From Candidatus Epilinea brevis (GTDB lineage Bacteria; Chloroflexota; Anaerolineae; Epilineales; Epilineaceae), in NCBI GenBank assembly GCA_016710785.1, contig JADJUE010000011.1, positions 1 to 64,000 of the forward strand: DNA of 64,000 nucleotides, in the 5' to 3' direction. How positions within the stretch are numbered: the stretch's first letter is position 1; each line of letters begins with the position of its first letter. The position numbers and the translations under genes are program-made. This document shows, one piece after another, positions 16,571-24,929 of this stretch. Under the pieces are notes generated by a model. The model ran no database searches. It had not been told where the DNA came from and was given only the letters and a program-made list of their open reading frames with translations.

Positions 16571-18622
16571 GTGCCCGACCCGCAGCTGCTCAGTGACCGC
16601 TATGCGTTGATCGAGACCCTGGGCCAGGGGGGCATGGCCGTCGTCTGGCGCGCCGAGGACCGCCTGCTGGGTCGGACGGTGGCCGTCAAGATCCTCCGCG
16701 ACCAGTATGCCCAGGATCCCGAGTTCCTGGCCCGCTTCCGCAGCGAAGCCCGCTCCGCCGCGGCACTCAACGATCCCGGGGTCGTCGCCGTCTACGACGT
16801 GGGATCGGACGGCGGACGGCATTACCTGGTGATGGAGCTGGTCGACGGCCAGGACCTCAAGCAGGTCATCCGCCAGGACGCCCCGCTGGCCGCTGAACGC
16901 GTCGTGCGTATCGGCGCCGAGCTGGCCCGCGCCGTCGGGCAGGCCCACAAGGCCGGTCTGGTGCACCGCGATATCAAGCCGCAGAACGTCCTGGTGGCCC
17001 CTGACGGTCGCATGAAGGTGGCGGACTTCGGCATCGCCCGAGCGGTCGCCGAAGCCGGTCTGACCGCGCCCGGCATCGTCCTGGGCACCGTCCATTACCT
17101 GTCGCCGGAGCAGGCCGCCGGGCAGACGGCCACGCCGGCCTCCGATGTCTACGCCCTGGGCGTCGTGCTCTACGAGATGCTCACCGGCAAACTGCCCTTC
17201 ACCGCCGATTCCGGCGTTGGCGTGGCGATGAAGATCCTGCGCGAGGACCCCCGGCCCCTGGCCGAGGTCAACCCCGACGTGCCGGACGTGCTGGCGCGCA
17301 TCGTCGCCCGGGCCATGGCCCGCGAGCCCCAGGACCGCTTCCCGGACGCCAACGTCCTGGCCGACGCCCTGCAGGCCTATCGCGAAGCCTCGCTGGACGG
17401 CACGATGCGCCATCCCGCGCTGGTCACGGCGCCGCCGGGCACACCACCGGGCACACCGCTCCAGACGCCGCCCAACTCCCCGGGACTGCCCGCGGGGGAA
17501 TCGGCACGCCTGCCCTCCGGCCCCTTGCTGGACCGCACGGGTCTGTTGCTGGGGCTGGTGGCCCTGATCGCCCTCCTGGGACTCATCCCCCTGTGGCAGG
17601 GCCTGCTGGACCGCATCGGCCAGCCGCCCGTCAACGAGGCGCCGCAGGACGCCCCCCTTCTGACCCTCGTCGCCGAGCCCGCGCCGGCCGCGACCATCGC
17701 CCAGGTGGCCGTACCGGCCGTCGAAGGGCTCGCCGAGGTGGATGCCCAGGCCACCCTGGAGGCCATGGGGCTGCGCTACTCATCGGAGTACCAGACCGAC
17801 CCCACGGTGCCCAAGGACCAGGTGCTGCGCCAGGTTCCCGCCGCCGACGCGATCGTCGACGCGCGCACGGTGGTCAAGCTGGTCGTCAGCGGCTCGCAGC
17901 TCATCCAGGTGCCCGAGCTCTCCGGCACCGAGGCCGTCGTGTCCCAACAGCTGGCCTCCCTGGGCTTCATCCCCCGCCCGCGCTACCGCTGGAACGGGGC
18001 CAGCGCCACCGAGGGCCAGGTCATCGCCATCGAGCAGGCCAGCCTGCGCATGCCGGCCGGATCCGTGGTGGACCTGGTCGTCGACGGCGGACCTTACCTG
18101 CAGATGAGCATCGACTTCGCCGACAACCTCTTCCTGGCCGGTGTCCTCATCGACCGCAAGGTCTATGGCGCCGGCAGCACGGTCAACCTCACCCCGCGCT
18201 GGGAGGCCCCCCGAGCCATCGGCGGCGACTACGCGGTGCGCGCCGAGCTATGGGGGCCGGATGGCGCCGTGGTGGCGCGCGCCGAGGCCGCACCGCCGGC
18301 CGCCGACGGACGCCCCACCAGCGCCTGGGCGGCGGGCGACCGCGTGGCCGGCCGGCCGCTCAGCCTGACCATCCCCGCCGACGCGGCGTCCGGCGTCTAC
18401 GGCCTCTGGCTGGACGTCTACCCCAGCGGTAACCCGGATGCACCCGTCGGCATCCGCCAGAGCGCGGGCGAGGCTCTGGTGGAGGGCAGCAGGGTGCGGC
18501 TGATGGTGCTGCAGGTGGAGGCCGCCGAGGCCGCCCCGGCGAGCGGCGAGGCGGCGACGGCGGCGGCCGGCGAGACCCAGTCCGCCGGTGAAACGGCGAC
18601 CCCGGAGGTCGCGGCGCCCTAG
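16571..18622 (+). CDS. Ser/Thr protein kinase with PASTA domains (PknB/PrkC type)
   Basis: 683 residues from GTG 16571, chosen because AGGGGAA lies 5 bp upstream; GTG 16523 would add 16 residues. The kinase domain (about 10-270) has the glycine loop LGQGGMA, Lys40, HRDIKPQN with Asp134, and DFG with Asp152. After a Pro-rich linker comes a TM helix (about 325-345). Two PASTA repeats (about 370-510, 'VPAVEGL' and 'VPELSGTEA') and a C-terminal beta-rich extracellular domain with an Ala/Glu-rich tail follow. PASTA kinases sense muropeptides/lipid II and control wall synthesis and division. Confidence 0.93.
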   Translation: MPDPQLLSDRYALIETLGQGGMAVVWRAEDRLLGRTVAVKILRDQYAQDPEFLARFRSEARSAAALNDPGVVAVYDVGSDGGRHYLVMELVDGQDLKQVIRQDAPLAAERVVRIGAELARAVGQAHKAGLVHRDIKPQNVLVAPDGRMKVADFGIARAVAEAGLTAPGIVLGTVHYLSPEQAAGQTATPASDVYALGVVLYEMLTGKLPFTADSGVGVAMKILREDPRPLAEVNPDVPDVLARIVARAMAREPQDRFPDANVLADALQAYREASLDGTMRHPALVTAPPGTPPGTPLQTPPNSPGLPAGESARLPSGPLLDRTGLLLGLVALIALLGLIPLWQGLLDRIGQPPVNEAPQDAPLLTLVAEPAPAATIAQVAVPAVEGLAEVDAQATLEAMGLRYSSEYQTDPTVPKDQVLRQVPAADAIVDARTVVKLVVSGSQLIQVPELSGTEAVVSQQLASLGFIPRPRYRWNGASATEGQVIAIEQASLRMPAGSVVDLVVDGGPYLQMSIDFADNLFLAGVLIDRKVYGAGSTVNLTPRWEAPRAIGGDYAVRAELWGPDGAVVARAEAAPPAADGRPTSAWAAGDRVAGRPLSLTIPADAASGVYGLWLDVYPSGNPDAPVGIRQSAGEALVEGSRVRLMVLQVEAAEAAPASGEAATAAAGETQSAGETATPEVAAP

Positions 18623-18668
18623 CGCGATCCTCTTGGCGGGGTGGCGAAGTGGCGGTGTGGCGATCTGC

Positions 18669-18705
18669 CTGGCCGTCCCGTAAGGGTCTGGCCGTCCCCT
18701 AAGGT
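18669..18705. repeat. short tandem repeat ctggccgtccc[gc]taagg
   Basis: Two adjacent copies of an approximately 18-bp unit lie in the 118-bp gap after the kinase gene. Role unknown; nothing else is seen in that gap. Confidence 0.6.
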
Positions 18706-18740
18706 CATCCCGGCGCGTCGGACAGCGCCTTGACGGGCGG

Positions 18741-21029
18741 ATGAGCCCCACCTACACTCTCGGGGTGGCGACCGACATTCCGATTCCCGGCCGGGCGCAG
18801 CGCCTGGGCCCCCTGCTCTTCAGCGCCACGCTCCTGCTGAGCGCCTTCCTGCTCTTCGCGGTGCAGCCCCTCTTCGCCCGCATGGCCCTGCCGCTGCTGG
18901 GAGGTTCGCCGGGGGTCTGGAACACCGCCCTCCTCTTCTTCCAAGGCCTCCTACTGGCCGCCTATGCCGCCGTGCATGGCCTGGCCGCGCGATTGGGGCC
19001 GCGGCGTCAGGTTGGCCTCCACCTGGTGGCCCTGCTGCTGCCGGTCTTGGTGCTCCCCATCGCCCTGCCGCTGGGGGCCGTGCCCCCGGCCGAGCACGAT
19101 CCCACCCTGTGGCTCTTGGGGCTGATGGCCACGGCGGTGGGCCTGCCCTACTTCGCGGTGGCCTGCAGCAGTCCGCTGCTGCAGCGCTGGTTCGCCTCCA
19201 GCGGGCATCCCGCCGCCGGTGACCCCTACTTCCTCTTCGCGGCCAGCAACCTGGGCAGCCTGGCCGGTCTCCTGGCCTACCCCCTGCTGGTGGAGCCGCG
19301 CTGGAGCCTGGAAGCCCAGGCTCGCGGCTGGACCCTGGGCTACGGCCTGCTGGTGATGCTCCTGCTCTGCTGCGCCGCCTGGACCCTGGGATGGGGCCAC
19401 GGGCGCCCATCGGCGGCGGGGCCGGCGTCCGCCGCGACCCCGGACGCGGACGCGGGTCCGGCAGGACCTGCCCTTGCCCCGCCGCTGAGCCGGCGGCTGT
19501 GGTGGGCGGCGCTGGCCGCCCTGCCCTCCAGCCTGATGATCGGGGCCACGACGGCCATCAGCACCGATCTGGCCTCCTTTCCCCTGCTCTGGCTGCCGCC
19601 CCTGGGCCTCTACCTGCTCAGCTTCGTGCTGGTCTTCGCCCGGCGGCGCCTGCTGCCCGCCCGGCTGGTGGCCCGGACGCTGCCGATGGTCGCCCTGCCC
19701 CTGGCGGTGGCCCTGGCCCTGGGTGCCAACCAGCCCGTGGGCGTCCTCCTGGCCCTGCACCTCCTCTTCCTCTTCGTGGCCGCCCTGGCCTGCCACGGCC
19801 GCCTGGCCGACGATCGGCCCGCCCCGCGCCACCTCACCGCCTTCTACCTCTGGATCTCCTTGGGCGGGGTTCTGGGCGGTCTCTGCAACGTCCTCCTGGC
19901 GCCGCAGTTCTTCCGTTCCATCGCTGAGTACCCCATCGCCCTGGTCCTGGCCTGCCTGCTGGGCCTTCCGCCGCCGGCCGACCCGCCGGCGCTGGCCCCG
20001 CGCCGGGCCCTGTTCGACCTGCTGCTGCCCTCCATGTTGACCGCAGCCGTCGCCGCCCTGCTGCTGGCACCACAGGCGCGGTCCAGCGCGGTCTACCCGG
20101 TCTTGGGCAGCCTGGTCTTCCCGCTGGCCGGCCTGGTGGCCTTCGGCTTCTCACGCCGGCGGCTGCGCTTCAGCCTGGCGATGGCCGGCATCCTGCTGGT
20201 GGGCCAGCCCTACACCCAGCGCCTGGGCAGCCTCCTCTATGCCGAGCGCAGCTTCTACGGGGTCAGCCGCGTGCGCCTCTCGCCGGACGGCAGCCAGCGC
20301 CTGCTCTTTCACGGCAGCTCCCTCCACGGCGCCCAGAGCACCCGCCCGGCGGCGCGCCCGGAGCCGCTGACCTACTACGCGCGCACGGGCCCCCTGGGCT
20401 GGCTCTTCCAGGCGCTGGAGCCGCGCCTGGCCGGCCAGGCGGTGGGCGCCGTGGGATTGGGGGCCGGCGCCATCGCCTGCTATGCGGAGCCCGGCCAGAC
20501 CTGGACCTTCTTCGAGCTGGACCCCACCGTGGCCCGCATCGCCCGGGACCCCCGCTACTTCAGCTTCCTGGCCGCCTGCGCTCCAGAGGCGAGGCTGGTC
20601 CTGGGCGACGCCCGGCTGACCCTGGGACGGGCTGCCGAAGCGGGCTTTGGCCTCCTGGTCCTGGACGCCTACAGCTCAGATGCCATCCCTTTGCACCTGA
20701 TCACCCGCGAGGCCCTGGACCTCTACCTGGCCAAGCTGCGGCCGGATGGCCTCCTGGCCTTCCACATCTCCAACCGCCACCTGGACCTGGAGCCGGTGCT
20801 GGGTCGCCTGGCCCAGAGCGCCGGCTTGCAGGCTCTGGTGGCCGAGGACCTGGACCCGGCGGAGTCCGCCCTGGAGGCGGGCGCCTATCCCGCCATCTAC
20901 CTGGTCATGGCCCGTGAAGAGGCGGCCCTGAAGCCGCTGCGGGGCGACCCGCGCTGGCGGCCGGCCAGGGCCGACGGCCCCCTGTGGACCGATGACTTCG
21001 CATCGGTGCTGGGAGCGCTACGGCGCTGA
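18741..21029 (+). CDS. membrane-fused spermidine-synthase-like protein
   Basis: 762 residues. The first about 490 residues are hydrophobic with roughly 10-12 TM helices in MFS-like pairs. The C-terminal domain (about 500-760) is a Rossmann methyltransferase/spermidine-synthase fold with AVGLGAGAIACYAEPGQTW, FFELDPTVARIAR, LVLGDARLTL and the active-site-like LLVLDAYSSDAIPLHLITREAL. This fused architecture is common and poorly characterised. Polyamine synthesis is possible but not shown, because the membrane domain suggests a different or coupled role. No speD is nearby. Confidence 0.85.
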   Translation: MSPTYTLGVATDIPIPGRAQRLGPLLFSATLLLSAFLLFAVQPLFARMALPLLGGSPGVWNTALLFFQGLLLAAYAAVHGLAARLGPRRQVGLHLVALLLPVLVLPIALPLGAVPPAEHDPTLWLLGLMATAVGLPYFAVACSSPLLQRWFASSGHPAAGDPYFLFAASNLGSLAGLLAYPLLVEPRWSLEAQARGWTLGYGLLVMLLLCCAAWTLGWGHGRPSAAGPASAATPDADAGPAGPALAPPLSRRLWWAALAALPSSLMIGATTAISTDLASFPLLWLPPLGLYLLSFVLVFARRRLLPARLVARTLPMVALPLAVALALGANQPVGVLLALHLLFLFVAALACHGRLADDRPAPRHLTAFYLWISLGGVLGGLCNVLLAPQFFRSIAEYPIALVLACLLGLPPPADPPALAPRRALFDLLLPSMLTAAVAALLLAPQARSSAVYPVLGSLVFPLAGLVAFGFSRRRLRFSLAMAGILLVGQPYTQRLGSLLYAERSFYGVSRVRLSPDGSQRLLFHGSSLHGAQSTRPAARPEPLTYYARTGPLGWLFQALEPRLAGQAVGAVGLGAGAIACYAEPGQTWTFFELDPTVARIARDPRYFSFLAACAPEARLVLGDARLTLGRAAEAGFGLLVLDAYSSDAIPLHLITREALDLYLAKLRPDGLLAFHISNRHLDLEPVLGRLAQSAGLQALVAEDLDPAESALEAGAYPAIYLVMAREEAALKPLRGDPRWRPARADGPLWTDDFASVLGALRR

Positions 21030-21039
21030 TGGCCGGCGC

Positions 21040-21636
21040 TCAGCCACTCGCCAGGGCCCTGAGCGCCGCCACCAGTCGGGTCTCCAGCGGCAGGCCGGGA
21101 TCGACGGCCGCCAGGCCGCGCCGGGCCTCCGCCCGGCTGTAGCCCAGGGCCTGCAGGGCTTCCAACGCCTCGGCGTCCTCGGCGAAGCCCTGGCGCGGCG
21201 CCGCGCCGGACAGCGCTTCCAGCCCGAAACCGTCGGCCTCCAGGCGGCTCTTGAGGTCCAGGACGATGCGCGCCGCCGTCTTGTGCCCGATGCCGGACAC
21301 CTCCTTCAACCGCGCCAGGTCCTCGGTCAGGATGGCCCGGCGTAGGCTGTCCAGGTTGAGGGCCGAGAGCACGGCCAGGGCCAGTTTGGGGCCGATGCCG
21401 CTGACGGACAGCAGCTGTTTGAAGATCGCCAGGGTAGGCGCGTCCGCCGCCCCGTAGAGTTCCATCTCATTCTCCCGCAGATGCAGATGGATCAGGAGGG
21501 TGGCGGCCTCGCCCAACCGACCGTGGTCGGCCAGGACCCCGCTGGGAACATGCACGCGGTAGCCCACCCCTGCGACATCCAGGATCAGGGCTCCTTCCTC
21601 CAAGGCGACTACGGTGCCGCTGAGTCGGGCGATCAT
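21040..21636 (-). CDS. ruvA: Holliday junction branch migration protein RuvA
   Basis: 198 residues. The N-terminal OB fold starts MIARLSGTVV and contains VGYRVHVP. The middle holds two helix-hairpin-helix motifs (LLSVSGIGPKLALAVLS and LKEVSGIGHKTAARIVLDLK). The C-terminal domain III (ALGYSRAEARRGLAAVD) contacts RuvB. Start ATG 21636 matches the family N-terminus. RuvB and RuvC are not adjacent. A TATAAT 8 bp upstream of the ATG suggests a leaderless transcript. Confidence 0.96.
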   Translation of the reverse strand: MIARLSGTVVALEEGALILDVAGVGYRVHVPSGVLADHGRLGEAATLLIHLHLRENEMELYGAADAPTLAIFKQLLSVSGIGPKLALAVLSALNLDSLRRAILTEDLARLKEVSGIGHKTAARIVLDLKSRLEADGFGLEALSGAAPRQGFAEDAEALEALQALGYSRAEARRGLAAVDPGLPLETRLVAALRALASG

Positions 21637-21643
21637 GGACCCG

Positions 21644-21649
21644 ATTATA
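21644..21649 (-). promoter_or_regulatory. -10 box of ruvA (leaderless start inferred)
   Basis: TATAAT on the minus strand ends 7 bp before the ruvA ATG, so the RNA would begin at or next to the start codon. No good -35 hexamer is seen at 16-18 bp. Confidence 0.5.
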
Positions 21650-21684
21650 TGCCTGTCGCTCCGCCGGCGCCTGATCGGGGGGTA

Positions 21685-21713
21685 TTGACGCACCCTGACG
21701 GAGATCGTATAAT
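21685..21713 (+). promoter_or_regulatory. near-consensus sigma-70 promoter for the sigma factor gene
   Basis: TTGACG at 21685-21690, a 17-bp spacer, and TATAAT at 21708-21713. Predicted start near 21720 gives a leader of about 80 nt before the ATG at 21802. It is the best promoter match in the window and indicates ordinary sigma-A recognition in this organism. Confidence 0.85.
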
Positions 21714-21801
21714 CTTATGTAACACCTTGCGACCGTATTCTCACCGCTCAGCGCCCGGACTTCCTCTTCAGTATCCGGAACGGCAAGACGGCTGGCACCC
21801 G

Positions 21802-22965
21802 ATGATCGATGTCGATGTCCAGAAGGTGGTGGCGGCAACCCTGCCCCAGCTCGTGGCCTTGGGCCGACGGCGCGGTTTTCTGCTGGAACGCGACATCCGC
21901 GACCGTCTGTCCGAACTGGATGTCGACCCGGACCTGATCGAGACCATCAGCCGGCACCTGGACGCGGCCGATATCGAGGTGCTGGCCGGCGAAGCGCCGC
22001 GGCGACCAGCGGCCCAGCGCCCCTTCGGCGAGTCCATCGCCGGCCTCGAGGGCATCGACGACGACGACAGCGTCAGCCTCTACTTCCGCGAGGTGAGCGC
22101 GGTACGCCTCCTCAGCCGCGATGACGAGGTGCTGCTGGCGCGGCGCATCGAGGCTGGTCGCCAGGCCGCGCGCCGTCTTCGCAGCCAATCTGACCTCTGT
22201 GCCGACGAGCGGCGCGACTGCGAGCGCGTCTGGCAGGATGGTCAGGCGGCCTGGGATCACCTCGTCGAGGCCAACAGCCGCCTGGTGATCAGCATGGCCA
22301 AGCGCTACCGCGGCCAGGGTGTGCCCTTCCTGGACCTCATCCAGGAAGGCAACGTGGGGCTGATGAAAGCCGCCGACAAGTTCGAACATGAGCGCGGCTA
22401 CAAGTTCAGCACCTACGCCACCTGGTGGGTGCGCCAGGCCATCACCCGCGCCTTGGCCAATCAAGGGCGGACGATCCGGCTTCCGGTGCACCTGTCGGAC
22501 CGCATCCGCAAGCTCTTCGCCATCGCCCAGGCCCTGGAGCAGTCCCTGGGCCGGCGGCCCACGGTGCCGGAACTGGCGGGGCGCATGGACCTGCCGGCGG
22601 CGCGGGTGGAGCAGATGCTGCGGATCGCCAGGCGCAACCTGTCCCTGGAGAAGCCGGTCGGCGAGGACCAGGATTCAGAGCTGGGCCACTTCATCGAAGA
22701 CGCGGACGCGCCGGATCCGGCGGAGCGAGCGGCGTTCCACCTGCTGCAATCCAACCTGGACGAGCTGCTGCAATGCCTGACCGCTCGCGAGGCGCGCATC
22801 CTCTGCCTGCGCTATGGTCTGGATCAGGGTCGCCCGCATACCTTGAAGGAAGTGGGGCGGAAGTTCGAACTGACGCGCGAGCGGATCAGGCAGATCGAGC
22901 AGGAGGCGCTGGTCAAGCTGCGCCACCCGCGCCGGCGGCAGGTGCTCGCGGATTACTTCCACTGA
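21802..22965 (+). CDS. sigma-70 family RNA polymerase sigma factor (RpoD/SigA-like)
   Basis: 387 residues. A region 1.1-like N-terminus (about 1-60) is followed by region 1.2 (SVSLYFREVSAVRLLSRDDEV) and region 2 with RLVISMAKRYRGQGVPFLDLIQEGNVGLMKAADKFEHERGYKFSTYATWWVRQAI. Region 3 (IRLPVHLSDRIRKL) and the region 4 HTH (TLKEVGRKFELTRERIRQIEQEAL, LRHPRRR) complete it. All promoter-binding regions are kept. It is a group 1 or group 2 factor; which one cannot be told from this gene alone. ATG 21802 gives the family-like MIDVDVQKVV start. Confidence 0.92.
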   Translation: MIDVDVQKVVAATLPQLVALGRRRGFLLERDIRDRLSELDVDPDLIETISRHLDAADIEVLAGEAPRRPAAQRPFGESIAGLEGIDDDDSVSLYFREVSAVRLLSRDDEVLLARRIEAGRQAARRLRSQSDLCADERRDCERVWQDGQAAWDHLVEANSRLVISMAKRYRGQGVPFLDLIQEGNVGLMKAADKFEHERGYKFSTYATWWVRQAITRALANQGRTIRLPVHLSDRIRKLFAIAQALEQSLGRRPTVPELAGRMDLPAARVEQMLRIARRNLSLEKPVGEDQDSELGHFIEDADAPDPAERAAFHLLQSNLDELLQCLTAREARILCLRYGLDQGRPHTLKEVGRKFELTRERIRQIEQEALVKLRHPRRRQVLADYFH

Positions 22966-23289
22966 GCCGGCCGGCCCGTCCGCCCCGGCCCTCTCGGATC
23001 CAGACCGGCCTGCGGCATCGGGCTTTGGGGTCTGTTCGGAACCCGCCGCATTAGGTATAATGCCCGGGCGACATCCGGGTCCGGCGTCATGGCCTTCTGA
23101 CCCGAACGGCTCGGTCAAAGACCGGTCCTGCAATCGGTGTCTAACATCGAGCGTTACAGCGGAGTTGTATTCACCATCCAGAAGGACTTCCTTCCCTCCA
23201 GCTCCGGCTGCGGGCGGGCTTCGTCCCCACCCATCACCCATGCCACACCGTGTCATATCCTGCTAGCAGACCCTAAAGGAGGGGCGCGC
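22966..23289. other. intergenic leader region of the DUF1800 gene
   Basis: 324 bp without a convincing gene. A TATAAT at 23056-23061 is a likely -10 for the downstream DUF1800/DUF1501 pair, with a poor -35. If so, the leader is about 220 nt, long enough for regulatory structure, but I see no known riboswitch motif. Confidence 0.5.
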
Positions 23290-24897
23290 ATGGAACAGAT
23301 TTCCAGGCGACGGTTCTTTCACCTCGGAGGCGCCACCGCGGCGGCGGCGGCCGTACCCGCGTTCTCCGGCCTGAGCGAGTTGCAGCGGCCGCCGCTGCAA
23401 TGGCGAGCCCGGACCGCGGCCGAGATGCCGCAGCCGGACGTGGCCGCGCTGCTGCTCTCGCGCGCGGCCTTCGGCGCCCGCGCCGGCGATGTCGAGCGCG
23501 TGCGCGGGTTGTCCCAGGCCTATGCCTGGGTAGACGAACAGCTGGACATCGACAAGCTCGATGTCGCGGCCCTCGAGGAGCGCATCGCCCGCGACCTGCC
23601 GACGCTCTCCATGACCTCGCGGCAGATCTGGACCAGCTACCAGATGCAGAACCAGGGTCTGCCGGAGGCCGAACTGATCATGGCCGGCCTCTACCGCCAG
23701 GTCTTCAGCCCCCGCCAGCTCTACGAGGTCATGGTGGAGTTCTGGACGGACCACTTCAACATCGGCATCGACAACGACGATGTGCGCTGGCTGAAGACCG
23801 TGGATGACCGGGACGTGATCCGCAAGCATGCCCTGGGCAAGTTCAAGGATCTGCTCACCGCCTCGGCCCAGAGCCCGGCCATGCTGCGCTATCTGGACAA
23901 CGACGTGAACTTCAAGGGCCGGCCCAACGAGAACTACGGCCGCGAGATCCTGGAACTGCACACCCTGGGTGCGGCGGTCAACGGCTACCCGTACACCGAG
24001 ACCGACGTCAAGGAAGTGGCCAAGTGCTTCACGGGCTGGAGCTGGACCCGCGGCCAGACTTCGGCCAAGTGGGGCGAGTACGAATTCCTGACCGGCCAGC
24101 ACGACAACAGCGTCAAGAACGTCCTGGGCCAGACCGTGCCGGGCAGCGGCAAGAACGAGGGCCATCTGGTCATCGACATCCTCTGCAAGCATCCGGCGAC
24201 GGCGAAGTACATCGCCCTCAAGCTGGTGCGGCGCTTCGTGACCGATGATCCCCTGGGTCAGCTCCCGCAGCTGGTGGACCGGGTGGCCGACACCTTCACC
24301 CGCACGGACGGCGACGTCAAGGAGATGCTCTACGTCATCCTGACCAGCCAGGAGTTCGCGCGCAGCTTCGGCAGCTACGGCGGCCGACTCTCCCGCCCGA
24401 CGGATTACATGGCCCGCCTCCTGCGCGCCTCGGGGCTACCGGAGAACCAGTTCACGGTCAAGGTCGCCGGCAACAGCAGCTTCAACGCCATCGTCGGCGC
24501 CTTCAGCGCCATGGGCCAGCGGCCCTTCAACTGGCCCACCCCGGACGGCTTCCCGGATTACAAGGAAGCCTGGGGCTCCAGCGTCGGGATGCTGACGCGC
24601 TGGAACTTCGGCCTGCTGCTCTGCGGCGTCGGCGGCGCGCGCGGTGGCGGATCCTTGGTCAGCGGCTTCGACATCGCCGGCCAGACGCCGGCCGCGGCCA
24701 ATACGGTGGGCAAAGCCGTGGACTTCTGGGTGGATCGCGTCCTGCACCGCGCCATGCTCGGTGAGGACCGCCAGGCCTTGGTCGACTTCATCAGCGACGG
24801 CAAGGGCGCCGACACCGCTATCAGCGGCCTGGCGCCCGGCAAGCTGAACAACGGCATCGCCCTCGTCTTCGACAGTTCCTACTTCCAGTGGCGCTAA
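23290..24897 (+). CDS. DUF1800 domain-containing secreted protein (Tat signal)
   Basis: 535 residues. ATG 23290 follows AGGAGGGG. The N-terminus has a twin-arginine signal (SRRRFFHLGGATAAAAAVPAFSG), so the protein is exported folded. DUF1800 features include LLSRAAFGAR near the start, MVEFWTDHFNI, ENYGREILELHTLG, YTETDVKEVAKCFTGW and FNWPTPDGFPDYKEAW. The family is found beside DUF1501 in many bacteria; biochemical role unknown. It is 32 bp upstream of the DUF1501 gene, forming a two-gene operon closed by hairpins. Confidence 0.93.
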   Translation: MEQISRRRFFHLGGATAAAAAVPAFSGLSELQRPPLQWRARTAAEMPQPDVAALLLSRAAFGARAGDVERVRGLSQAYAWVDEQLDIDKLDVAALEERIARDLPTLSMTSRQIWTSYQMQNQGLPEAELIMAGLYRQVFSPRQLYEVMVEFWTDHFNIGIDNDDVRWLKTVDDRDVIRKHALGKFKDLLTASAQSPAMLRYLDNDVNFKGRPNENYGREILELHTLGAAVNGYPYTETDVKEVAKCFTGWSWTRGQTSAKWGEYEFLTGQHDNSVKNVLGQTVPGSGKNEGHLVIDILCKHPATAKYIALKLVRRFVTDDPLGQLPQLVDRVADTFTRTDGDVKEMLYVILTSQEFARSFGSYGGRLSRPTDYMARLLRASGLPENQFTVKVAGNSSFNAIVGAFSAMGQRPFNWPTPDGFPDYKEAWGSSVGMLTRWNFGLLLCGVGGARGGGSLVSGFDIAGQTPAAANTVGKAVDFWVDRVLHRAMLGEDRQALVDFISDGKGADTAISGLAPGKLNNGIALVFDSSYFQWR

Positions 24898-24929
24898 GGC
24901 CGCGGGCCAAGAGCAAGGAGAATCCCACA

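Noticed and set aside
22971..23045. Terminator after the sigma factor gene
   Set aside because: GC-rich sequence is present, but no clear stem with a T-run could be drawn.
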